This document shows positions 34,796-43,500 of a DNA stretch of 64,000 nt, one piece after another; within the stretch, counting starts at the first letter, position 1, and every line of letters starts with the position of its first letter. This DNA comes from Crossiella equi (GTDB lineage: Bacteria > Actinomycetota > Actinomycetes > Mycobacteriales > Pseudonocardiaceae). A program made the position numbers and the translations under genes. The notes beneath the pieces were generated by a model. It searched no databases, had not been told where the DNA came from, and saw only the letters and a list, made by a program, of their open reading frames with translations. Location of the stretch: positions 1,364,001-1,428,000 of the forward strand of contig NZ_JAGIOO010000001.1 of the NCBI RefSeq assembly GCF_017876755.1. The letters run 5' to 3'.

Positions 34796-36075
34796 AGTCG
34801 GGCCAGCAGTCCCATCGGGTTCTCGACGGCGTCCGCGACGAAGCGCAGGAAGCCGCCCGCCACGCCGCCGTCGCAGACGCGGTGGTCGAAGGTGAACGAC
34901 AGCTGCGTGACCTTGCGGACGGCCAGCTGCCCGTCCACCGCCCACGGGCGGTCGATGATGCGGCCGACACCGAGCATCGCGGCCTCCGGGTGGTTGATGA
35001 TCGGCGTGGAGCCGTCCACGCCGAACACACCGTAGTTGTTCAGGGTGAACGTGCCGCCGGTCAGGTCCGCCGGTTCGAGGGTGCCCGCGCGGGCCCGCTC
35101 GGTCAGCGCGGCCATCGCGGCGGCCAGCTCGGCCGTGCTCATCTTGTCCGCGCCGCGCACCACCGGGACCACCAGGCCGCGGTCGGTCTGGGCGGCGAAG
35201 CCCAGGTTGACGTGCGGCCAGCGCAGGATCTCCCGCGCCTGGGTGTCCACCGAGGCGTTCAGCTCGGGGAAGCGCTTGAGCCCGGCCACGCAGATCCGGC
35301 CGAGCAGCGCCAGCAGGCTGATCTTCTGCTCCGGGCAGGCCGCCTGGACCTGGGCCTTGGCCGTCATCAGGCCGGTGGCGTCGGCGTCGACCCAGGTGGT
35401 GGCGTCCGGGATCTCGGCGCGGCTGCGGCTGAGCTTGTCCGCCACCGCCCGCCGGATCCCGCGCAGCGGCACGCGTTCCGGGCCACCGGCCTCGGGCATC
35501 GGCACCGCGACGGCCTCGCTGGCCGCGATCGCGGCCTCCACGTCCTTGCGCAGCACGATCCCGGCCGGTCCGCTCGGGACCAGCGTGGCCAGGTCGATGC
35601 CGTGTTGTTTGGCCAGCCCGCGCACCAGGGGGTTGATCACCCTGGGCGCGAGCTGCGTCTGGGGGGCGGGCACCGCGGCCACCAGCGCGGGCTGGGGCGC
35701 GGCCTTGCGGCGACGGCGGCGCGAACCGCCGTCGTCCTTGGTGCCGTAGCCGATGAGCACGTTGCCCGAGCCGCTCTTCTCCTCGGGCGCCTTGGTGCCC
35801 GCGCGCTCCTCGGTGCGGTAGGTCTCGTGCACGCCGCCGCCGGAGACGGTGATCAGCGGCTTGCCCACGGCCAGCGTGGCGCCGGGCTGGCCGTGCAGGG
35901 CCACCACGGTGCCCGCGAACGGGATCGGCACCTCGACCGCGGCCTTGGCGGTCTCCACCTCGACCACGATCTGGTCCACGGTGACCTCGTCACCCACCGC
36001 GACGTGCCAGGTCAGCACGTCCGCCTCGGTCAGGCCCTCGCCGAGGTCGGGCAGGTTGAAGACCTGCTCGCTCAT
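34792..36075 (-). CDS. bkdC: Dihydrolipoamide acyltransferase E2 of branched-chain 2-oxoacid dehydrogenase
   Basis: A 427 aa E2 core subunit. One lipoyl domain (residues 3-78) carries the modified lysine in VEVETAKAAVEV. A 60-residue basic linker (GGSRRRRRKAAPQP) follows. The peripheral subunit-binding domain is INPLVRGLAKQHGIDLATLV-PSGPAGIVLRKDVEAA (about 145-182). The catalytic domain ends with FDHRVCDGGVAGGFLRFV, including the active-site His and Asp. A single lipoyl domain and the E1-alpha/E1-beta neighbours favour the branched-chain complex over pyruvate dehydrogenase, but a PDH-like role cannot be excluded. It overlaps both flanking genes (ATGA upstream, GTGA downstream). No E3 gene is present. 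Confidence 0.9.
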   Translation of the reverse strand: MSEQVFNLPDLGEGLTEADVLTWHVAVGDEVTVDQIVVEVETAKAAVEVPIPFAGTVVALHGQPGATLAVGKPLITVSGGGVHETYRTEERAGTKAPEEKSGSGNVLIGYGTKDDGGSRRRRRKAAPQPALVAAVPAPQTQLAPRVINPLVRGLAKQHGIDLATLVPSGPAGIVLRKDVEAAIAASEAVAVPMPEAGGPERVPLRGIRRAVADKLSRSRAEIPDATTWVDADATGLMTAKAQVQAACPEQKISLLALLGRICVAGLKRFPELNASVDTQAREILRWPHVNLGFAAQTDRGLVVPVVRGADKMSTAELAAAMAALTERARAGTLEPADLTGGTFTLNNYGVFGVDGSTPIINHPEAAMLGVGRIIDRPWAVDGQLAVRKVTQLSFTFDHRVCDGGVAGGFLRFVADAVENPMGLLARL

Positions 36076-37082
36076 GCCACCACCTCGGTGACGTAGCGCA
36101 GGTCCGGCTTGTCGTCGCGCTGCAGCCGGTCCAGCGTGTCCAGCACCCGGTCCACGCCCGGCAGGTGGGCGTGCTCGAGCATGGGCGGCGGGTAGGGGAT
36201 GTCGAAGCCGCTGACGCGCAGCACCGGGGCCTGCAACGAGTGGAAGCAGCGCTCCTGCACGCGGGCGGCGATCTCCGCGCCGACCCCGGCGAAGCCCTGG
36301 GCCTCCTGCACGACCACGCAGCGGCCGGTGCGGCGTACCGAGGCGGCCACGGTCTCGTCGTCGAAGGGCACGAGGCTGCGCAGGTCGACGACCTCCACGT
36401 CCCAGCCCTCCTCGGCGGCTGCCTCGGCGGCCTGCAGCGCGACCGGGGTGGAGGGGCCGTAGGAGACGAGCGTGACGTCGGTGCCGCGGCGGCGGACGGC
36501 GGCGCGGCCGAACGGCTCGCCCCGGCGCAGCTCCACGTCGGCCTTGGCCCAGTACAGCTTCTTCGGCTCCAGGAAGACGACCGGGTCCGGGTCGTCGATG
36601 GCCGCGCGCAACAGGGCGTAGGCGTCCTCGACGGTGGCCGGGGTGACCACCTTCAGGCCGGGGGTGTGCGCGTAGTAGGCCTCGCTGGAGTCGCAGTGGT
36701 GCTCCACGCCGCCGATGCCACCGGCGTAGGGCACGCGGATGACCATGGGCAGCGACAGCGCGCCCTTGGTGCGGTTGCGCAGCTTGGCCACGTGCGAGGC
36801 GATCTGCTCGAAGGCCGGGTAGGCGAAAGCGTCGAACTGCATCTCCACCACGGGCTTCATGCCCGCCATGGCCATGCCGACCGCCAGGCCGACGATGCCC
36901 GCCTCGGCCAGCGGGGTGTCGAAGCAGCGGTCCTCGCCCAGGTCGCGGGTGAGGCCGTCGGTGATGCGGAAGACGCCGCCCAGGGTGCCGACGTCCTCGC
37001 CGAAGACCACGACGTTCGGGTCCTCGGTGATCGCGTCGCGCAGGGCCTGGTTCAACGCCTGGGCCATGGAGAGGTTCGGCAT
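36072..37082 (-). CDS. bkdB: 2-oxoacid dehydrogenase E1 component, beta subunit
   Basis: A 336 aa transketolase-like beta subunit. It shows MAQALNQALRDAITEDPNVV, VFGEDVGTLGGVFRITDGL, CFDTPLAEAGIVGLAVGMAM, PVVEMQFDAFAYPAFEQIAS and the C-terminal VSGFDIPYPPPMLEHAHLPG. These are the standard TPP-anchoring and dimer motifs of E1-beta. It starts one base after the E1-alpha stop and overlaps the E2 gene by ATGA. With E1-alpha it decarboxylates branched-chain 2-oxoacids and acylates the lipoyl group of E2. Confidence 0.93.
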   Translation of the reverse strand: MPNLSMAQALNQALRDAITEDPNVVVFGEDVGTLGGVFRITDGLTRDLGEDRCFDTPLAEAGIVGLAVGMAMAGMKPVVEMQFDAFAYPAFEQIASHVAKLRNRTKGALSLPMVIRVPYAGGIGGVEHHCDSSEAYYAHTPGLKVVTPATVEDAYALLRAAIDDPDPVVFLEPKKLYWAKADVELRRGEPFGRAAVRRRGTDVTLVSYGPSTPVALQAAEAAAEEGWDVEVVDLRSLVPFDDETVAASVRRTGRCVVVQEAQGFAGVGAEIAARVQERCFHSLQAPVLRVSGFDIPYPPPMLEHAHLPGVDRVLDTLDRLQRDDKPDLRYVTEVVA

Positions 37083-37083
37083 C

Positions 37084-38184
37084 TCAGCGCTCCTCGGCGT
37101 CGAGCTCGGCGGCCAGCGTGTTGCGCTGCTCGACGAGCTGGCTGGTGGGTTCGGCGAAGACGTGCGTGAACAGGTCCATCGGGTCGACGACCGGCTCGGC
37201 GTTCATGCGGGTGCGCAGGTCGGCGGCCTTGGCCTCGGCCTCCTCGGTCCACGCCGCGAGGTCCTCGTCGGTGAGGGCCCCGGCGGCGCGCAGGTGCTTC
37301 TCCAGGCGGGCCATCGGGTCGCGCTGCGCCCAGACCGCGACCTCCTCGCTCTCCCGGTACCGGGTGGCGTCGTCGGCGTTGGTGTGGGACTCCATGCGGT
37401 AGGTGTGCGCCTCGATGAGGAACGGCCCGTTGCCGCCGCGGGCGTGCTCCACGGCCGCGGTGAGCACGGCGAGCATGGCCACCGGGTCGTTGCCGTCGAC
37501 CTGCTCGGAGCGCACGCCGTAGCCGACACCCTTGTAGGAGAGGGCGGGCGCGGCGGTCTGCTTGCTCAGCGGGACGGAGATGGCGTAGCCGTTGTTCTGC
37601 ACGAGGAAGACGACGGGGGCGTTGAACACCGCGGCGAAGTTGAGGGCCTCGTGGAAGTCGCCCTCGCTGGTGGCGCCGTCGCCGATGAAGGCCAGCGCCA
37701 CGGTGTCACGGCCCTGGCGCCTCTCGGCGAAGGCCAGGCCGGTGGCGTGCAGGGTCTGTGTGGCCAGCGGGGTGCACTGCGGGGCGGTGCGCACGGCCTT
37801 GGGGTCGTAACCGCAGTGCCAGTCGCCGCGCAGCAGGGTCAGCACCTCCACCGGGTCCAGGCCGCGGGCGACCAGGGCCATGGACTCGCGGTAGGTGGGG
37901 AAGACCCAGTCGGTGTCGCGCAGGGCGAGCACCGCGCCGATCTGGCAGGCCTCCTGCCCGCGCGCGGACGGGTAGACGGCCAGGCGGCCCTGCTTGGTCA
38001 GGGCGGTGGCCTGGGTGTCGAAGCGGCGGCCGACGACCATGCGGCGGTAGGCCTCGCGCAGCAGGGCCACCGGCGGCTCGGCGTACCCGGCGCGGTCGGT
38101 GGCGGCCGTGCCGTCCTCACCCAGGAAGCGGACGGGGGTGGCGGACGGCAACAACGCGTGTGCGCGTTCCACTGCTTCGGTCAC
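37084..38184 (-). CDS. bkdA: 2-oxoacid dehydrogenase E1 component, alpha subunit
   Basis: A 366 aa subunit, first gene of the operon. The thiamine diphosphate motif is IGDGATSEGDFHEALNFAAV followed by FNAPVVFLVQNNGYAIS. VFPTYRESMALVARG and SHTNADDATRYR, with the phosphorylation-loop-like region, are also typical. The N-terminus (ATPVRFLGEDG) matches branched-chain 2-oxoacid dehydrogenases better than pyruvate dehydrogenase. The GTG at 38184 has a strong GAGGAGGT site 5 bases upstream. It faces the Lrp/AsnC gene across 129 bases holding a palindrome. Confidence 0.92.
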   Translation of the reverse strand: MTEAVERAHALLPSATPVRFLGEDGTAATDRAGYAEPPVALLREAYRRMVVGRRFDTQATALTKQGRLAVYPSARGQEACQIGAVLALRDTDWVFPTYRESMALVARGLDPVEVLTLLRGDWHCGYDPKAVRTAPQCTPLATQTLHATGLAFAERRQGRDTVALAFIGDGATSEGDFHEALNFAAVFNAPVVFLVQNNGYAISVPLSKQTAAPALSYKGVGYGVRSEQVDGNDPVAMLAVLTAAVEHARGGNGPFLIEAHTYRMESHTNADDATRYRESEEVAVWAQRDPMARLEKHLRAAGALTDEDLAAWTEEAEAKAADLRTRMNAEPVVDPMDLFTHVFAEPTSQLVEQRNTLAAELDAEER

Positions 38185-38271
38185 GGCCTACCTCCTCGTA
38201 GGAACTCCCTGCCTGCCAGGCGTCTTCACATGGTTGCTCCAGACGGGCGCCTGACTCAAGATCTACCGACA

Positions 38272-38293
38272 AGCCCAGACATTCGTCTTGGCT
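38272..38293. promoter_or_regulatory. Candidate Lrp/AsnC operator
   Basis: AGCCCAGAC at 38272-38280 and GTCTTGGCT at 38285-38293 form an inverted repeat (8 of 9 pairs) with a 4-base spacer. It lies 21 bases before the Lrp-type gene start and 88 bases before the E1-alpha start. Symmetry and position between divergent genes suggest the site through which the regulator controls itself and the operon. Confidence 0.6.
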
Positions 38294-38313
38294 GGAACGT
38301 GAAAGGCGGCAAT

Positions 38314-38811
38314 GTGTCCATCGACGACACCCCTCGCGGCGGCCCCGGCGGACAGATGGCCTCCCCTCTGGACGAGGTGGACCGGGCGATCCTGGGCCTG
38401 CTGACCAAGGACGGCCGGATCTCCATCCGCACGCTGGCCGAGCGGCTGCACATCTCGCGCACGAACGCCTACGCGCGCATCGACCGGCTCGTCGCGGAGA
38501 AGGTGATCACCGGCTTCGGGGCGCGGGTGGACGCCTCCCGGGCGGGCCTGGGCACCACCGCGATGGTCGTGGTGACCATCGAGCAGGCCTCCTGGCGCGA
38601 GGTGTCCGAGCAGCTGAGGTCGATCCAGTACGTAGAACACCTGACCCTCGTCGGTGGCGATTTCGACGTCCTCGTGCTAGTACGCGCGCCTGACAACGAG
38701 GCCTTGCGGGAGATCGTCCTGGAGCGGATCCAGGAGGTCATCGGGGTGCGGTCCACCCGCACCTGGCTGGTGTTCGACGAGGTCACCGGCACCCACCCCG
38801 GCCTGGGGTAG
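38314..38811 (+). CDS. Lrp/AsnC-family regulator (BkdR-like role)
   Basis: A 165 aa feast/famine regulator. The N-terminal HTH is DEVDRAILGLLTKDGRISIR and TLAERLHISRTNAYARIDRL (about residues 18-60). The C-terminal RAM domain has TTAMVVVTIEQASWREVSEQ, LTLVGGDFDVLVLVRAPDNE and IVLERIQEVIGVRSTRTWLV. The GTG at 38314 is supported by AAAGGCGG just upstream; an ATG at 38356 is a second possibility. It is divergent from the 2-oxoacid dehydrogenase operon, and regulators of this type control bkd operons in several bacteria. Response to branched-chain amino or oxo acids is inferred. Confidence 0.9.
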   Translation: MSIDDTPRGGPGGQMASPLDEVDRAILGLLTKDGRISIRTLAERLHISRTNAYARIDRLVAEKVITGFGARVDASRAGLGTTAMVVVTIEQASWREVSEQLRSIQYVEHLTLVGGDFDVLVLVRAPDNEALREIVLERIQEVIGVRSTRTWLVFDEVTGTHPGLG

Positions 38812-38984
38812 GAAAACTGTTACAAAATCTTGAGAGCGAGGTGTAACGCACCAACGAAAGAGCCCTTGCCTACTCCGTTCGGGTCAATCAAGCTGGTCCA
38901 CGTGGCTCCCAGTAACCGAAAACCGGCCACTGGGCGTCCACTCCGTGTGGTGAGGGCTACACGGCGGAGTGAACGGAGCGCTTA

Positions 38985-40199
38985 ATGTCACGAGACCGAC
39001 GGGCCCGCGGGGCCGTCCTCGGTACCGGGCTGGTTGCCGGTGCCTCCCTGCTCGCCCTGGTCGCCACGGCAATGCCCGGCCTCGCCGCGCCTGCCGAAGG
39101 CCAGATCCTCAACGCCGGTACCGCCAACGCGGTCGCGGGCAGCTACATCGTCACGATGAAGGACGCCGGGGCCAGCGCGCAGGACGTGGCGTCGCGCTTC
39201 GGCGGCAAGGTCACCGCGACCTACGACAAGACCATCAAGGGCTTCGCCGTCTCGATGGGCGAGCAGCAGGCCAAGCGCCTGGCGGCCGACCCGCGGGTGG
39301 CCACGGTCGAGCAGGACGGCAAGGTCGCCCTCACCGGCGAGCAGCTGAACCCGGAGTGGGGCCTGGACCGCCTGGACCAGCAGAACCTGCCGCTGGACAA
39401 GAAGTTCACCTACGCCAACGAGGGCGCGGGCGTCACCGCCTACATCCTGGACACCGGCGTGCGCCTGACCCACTCGGAGTTCGGCGGCCGCGCCAAGAGC
39501 GGCTACGACTTCATCGACAACGACGCCGACGCCAGCGACTGCCAGGGCCACGGCACGCACGTGGCGGGCACGGTCGGCGGCACCAAGTACGGCGTGGCCA
39601 AGAAGGCCGACCTCGTCGCGGTGCGCGTGCTGAACTGCCAGGGCTCCGGCCAGTGGTCCCAGATCATCGCGGGCATCGACTGGGTCGCCAAGAACGCCAA
39701 GAAGCCCGCGGTGGCCAACATGTCCCTGGGCGGCAGCGGCTCCAACGCGGCCCTGGAGAACGCGGTCAAGAAGGCCATCGACTCCGGCGTGACCTTCGCC
39801 CTGGCGGCGGGCAACTCCGGCGCCGACGCCTGCAGCTTCACCCCGGCCCGCACCCCTGAGGCCATCACCGTCGGCGCGACCCAGGACAACGACGCCCGCG
39901 CGGTCTGGCGCGGCGCCACCGTCGCCTCCAACTGGGGCAAGTGCCTCGACATCTGGGCGCCGGGCACCAACACCGTGTCCGCGATCCACACCGACGACAC
40001 GGGCACCAGCACCAAGAGCGGCACCTCGATGGCCACCCCGCACGTCGCGGGCGCCATCGCGCTGTACCTCTCGGCCAACCCGCAGGCCACCCCGGCCCAG
40101 GTCCGCGAGGCCCTGGTGACCAACGCGGTCAGCGACAAGGTGACCGACCCGAAGACCGGTTCGCCGAACAAGCTGCTGAACATCAGCTTCATCAAGTAG
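38985..40199 (+). CDS. Secreted S8 subtilisin-like serine protease, copy 1
   Basis: A 404 aa proteinase K/aqualysin-type protease. The signal peptide (GAVLGTGLVAGASLLALVAT) is followed by an I9 propeptide (GSYIVTMKD to RVATVEQDGKVAL, about residues 52-116), then the mature domain. The catalytic triad is Asp156 (ILDTGVR), His189 (CQGHGTHVAG) and Ser348 (SGTSMATPHVAG), with oxyanion Asn277 (AAGNSG). Cysteines at 186, 218, 283 and 320 can pair. The ATG at 38985 has GGAG about 7 bases upstream. A strong terminator follows. The mature part is almost identical, also at DNA level, to the gene at 55435, which lies in the same orientation beyond the NRPS operon. Confidence 0.95.
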   Translation: MSRDRRARGAVLGTGLVAGASLLALVATAMPGLAAPAEGQILNAGTANAVAGSYIVTMKDAGASAQDVASRFGGKVTATYDKTIKGFAVSMGEQQAKRLAADPRVATVEQDGKVALTGEQLNPEWGLDRLDQQNLPLDKKFTYANEGAGVTAYILDTGVRLTHSEFGGRAKSGYDFIDNDADASDCQGHGTHVAGTVGGTKYGVAKKADLVAVRVLNCQGSGQWSQIIAGIDWVAKNAKKPAVANMSLGGSGSNAALENAVKKAIDSGVTFALAAGNSGADACSFTPARTPEAITVGATQDNDARAVWRGATVASNWGKCLDIWAPGTNTVSAIHTDDTGTSTKSGTSMATPHVAGAIALYLSANPQATPAQVREALVTNAVSDKVTDPKTGSPNKLLNISFIK

Positions 40200-40225
40200 C
40201 TCCAGGCACCTCCCCTGCTGAGAAG

Positions 40226-40267
40226 AAAGCCGGGGCCACGGGAGTCCGCTCCCGTGGCCCCGGCTTT
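40226..40267 (+). terminator. Strong intrinsic terminator after protease copy 1
   Basis: A 19-bp perfect stem (40226-40244 with 40249-40267), beginning AAAGCCGGGGCC and closing with CCCCGGCTTT, has a TCCG tetraloop. It is followed by one more T and CC. It insulates the protease from the NRPS operon. Confidence 0.9.
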
Positions 40268-40589
40268 TCCTCGTGGGGGCCGGGTCCGCAACACCAGGCC
40301 GAAGGCGACCGGTTGCCCTGACACCCCACCGGTCTTGCCCGTCCGACTCGGCCCGCCCCGCTCAGCGAGGCCCGCCGAACCGGAGCCCGACGGTTTTCAT
40401 CTCCACGTGCTAGCCCCCTGAAAACGCAGGCCATACCGGGTATCACCAACGACAAACCGGGCCCCTCGAAACCCCATCTGACCTGCGGATTACTCCACTC
40501 GTGTCGATCATGACGAACGTCACATTACTTTCCCTTTACCAACACATTCCGTGCTATTGGTGGAAAGGAGGCCTGACCAACTCGAACCG
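40268..40589 (+). promoter_or_regulatory. NRPS upstream region with two inverted repeats
   Basis: This 322-base stretch has no gene and turns AT-rich near its end. TGACG-AA-CGTCA at 40511-40522 is a perfect 5-bp inverted repeat about 70 bases before the NRPS start and resembles a regulator site near a promoter. Further up, GTTTTCA (40393-40399) and TGAAAAC (40419-40425) form another inverted repeat. AAAGGAGG at 40564-40571 is a perfect ribosome-binding sequence, though no start codon in the NRPS frame lies at the usual distance after it. No cluster regulator is present in the window. Confidence 0.5.
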
Positions 40590-43500
40590 GTGAGGGTGCT
40601 TTTCCAGGTGGTCGACCGCAGTGGTGACGTGGAACTGTCCGAGGCGCAGGCCGGGGTGTGGTTGGCCGAACGAGCCGGGCACAGCAGGCCGGGGTCCTAC
40701 CAGTGGGCCGAGTACGTGGACCTGTGCGGGGAGGTCCGGACCGAGCTGCTGGTGAGCGCGCTGGCGCGGGCCGTCGCCGACTGCGAGGCCGTCCGCGTGG
40801 CGCTCGCGGAGACCACCGATTCCCTTCCCCGGCAACGGGTCCTGGCCACCGCACCGCCGGTGGCCACTGTGGACCTGCGGCACGAGCCCGAGCCCGCCAC
40901 CGCCGCCCGCACCTGGATGGCCGAGGCGATGGCCGGGGACGAGCTGTTCCTGGGCGCCGTGCTGCGGCTGGCCGAGGACCGGCACCAGGTGTTCCTGCGT
41001 GTGCACCACCTCGCCCTCGACGGCGCGGGCATGGCCTTGCTCGTGCGGCGCGTGGCCGAGGTCTACGAGGCGCTGCGCCAGGACCGGCCCGTGCCCGCCA
41101 GCGGGTGGGCCGACCTTGCCTCGGTGCCCGCCGCCGAACGGGACTACCGCGACTCACCCGCCTGGGAGGACGACCGCCGCTGGTGGCTCGACCGGCTGGC
41201 CGACCGGCCCGAGCCCGCGGTGGCCGGTACGCACGCCGCGCCCGCCGCCGGGGCCTCGCTGCGCTGGACCCGGGTCCTGGACGAGGCCGAGTTCACCCGC
41301 CTGCGCGCGGGCGCCGAGCGACTGGGGCACCGGTGGTCCCGCGTGGTCGCCGCCGCCACCGCCCTGCACGTGCACGCGGTGACCGGACAGCCCGACCTGC
41401 TGCTCAGCCTGCCCGTCGCCGGGCGCACGACCGCGCAGGCCGTGCCCGCCATGACCGCCAACGTGGTGCCGCTGCGGGTGCGCGTCGACCTGGCCGACAC
41501 CGCCGACGGCCTGCTGCGGCAGCTCTCCGGCGAGCTGCGCGCCCTCCGTGACCGGCAGCGCTACCGGGGCGAACGCCTGCGGCGCGAGCTCGGGCTGGCC
41601 GAGGACGGGCGGAAGTTCTTCGGGCCCGTGCTCAACATCCAGCGGTTCGACCACGTGCTGCGCTTCGGCCAGGCGAGCGCGACCGTGCACAACGTGCAGG
41701 CCCCGCCGTCGGAGGACCTGTCCGTGGTGGCCTACGACCGGGGCGACGGCAGGCTGCGCCTGGACCTGGACGCCAACCCCGGCACCTGCACCCCCGAGCG
41801 GCTGCGGGAGCTGGGCGAACGGTTCGAGCACCTGCTGTGGCAGCTCGTCGAAGCCGCCCCGGACACCCCGCTCGCCACTCTCCAGCCCACCACCGCCGCC
41901 GAACGCGACCGGCTCGCCGAGCTGGGCACCGGCGCCCCGAACACCAGCGGCGGGCGGACCGTGCCGGAGGTCTTCGCCGAACAGGTCCGCAGGTCGCCGG
42001 ACGCCTGGGCCGTGCGCGGCACCGGCGAACGGCTCACCTACCGCGAGCTGGACGACCGCGCCGAGGCACTGGCCGGGCGGATCGCGGCCACCGGCGCGCG
42101 GGTGGTCGCGCTGCTGCTCAACCGCTCCACCGACTTCGTGGTCGCCGCCCTCGCCGTGCTCAAGGCGGGCGCCGCCTACCTGCCGCTGCACCCCGAGGAC
42201 CCCGCCCCCCGGCGGGCCGCCGTGCTCACCGACGCCGGGGCGGGCCTGCTGCTCACCGACCGCGCGGTCCCGGACACCGGCCTGCCGGTGCTCGCCGCCG
42301 ACGGCCCGAGCGCGCCGTGCCCGCCGGTCACCGCCGAGGACCTGGCCTGCGTGCTGTTCACCTCCGGCTCGACCGGCACGCCCCGGGGGGTGGCGATCAC
42401 ACACGCCAACCTGACCGACCTGGCCGCCGACCACTGGTGGACCGAGGGCGGCGCCGAACGCGTGCTGCTGCACTCCCCGCCCGCCTTCGACGCGGTCAGC
42501 CTGGAGCTGTGGGTCCCGCTGCTCACCGGCGGCGAGGTGGTGCTCGCCCCGCCCGGCAGGCTCGACCCCGGCGAGCTGGCCCGCACGATCACCGAGGCGG
42601 GCGTGACCGGGCTGTGGCTGACCGCCGGGCTGTTCAACGCCCTCGCCGCCCAGGACCCGCGCTGCCTCACCGGCCTGCGCCAGGTGTGGACCGGCGGCGA
42701 CGTGGTCTCCCCCGCCGCCGTCCGGGCCGTGCACGCCGTGCTGCCGGAGCTGACTGTGGTCAACGGCTACGGCCCGACCGAGACCACGGTGTTCGCCACC
42801 CGGCACGTCGCGGGCGCGGTCACCGGCGTGGTGCCCATCGGCAGGCCGCTGGACGGCATGCGGGTGCGCGTGCTGGACGAGGCGCTGCGCCCGGTACCGC
42901 CCGGCACCGTCGGCGAGGTGTACGTGGGCGGCGCGGGCGTGGCCCAGGGCTACCTCAACCGCCCGGCCGCCACCGCCGACCGGTTCGTGCCCGACCCAGA
43001 GGGCCCGCCCGGTGCGCGCCGGTACCGCACCGGGGACCTGGCGCGCTGGAACGCCGCCGGGCAGCTGGAGTTCGCCGGTCGCACCGACGGCCAGGTGAAG
43101 CTGCGCGGCCACCGCGTGGAACCGGGCGAGGTCGACACCGCCCTGCTCGCCCAGCCCGGTGTGCGGCAGGCCGCGACCGTGCTGCGCGAGGGCCACCTGG
43201 TCTCCTACGTCGTCGGCGGCGACCCGGACTCGCTCCTGGCCACGCTGCCCGAGCTGCTGCCCCCGTTCCTGGTCCCCACCGCCGTGGTCGGCCTCGCCGA
43301 GCTCCCGTTGACCCGCAACGGAAAACTCGACCGCAACGCCCTGCCCGCCCCCGGCGCCACCGAAGCGGAACCGGTACGTGCCCCGGGCTCGGCGGCCGAG
43401 GAGACCCTGGCCGGACTGTTCGCCCAGGTCCTCGGCCGCGACCAGGTCCCCCTGGACGGTGACTTCTTCCAGCTGGGCGGCGACAGCATCCGCGCCATCC

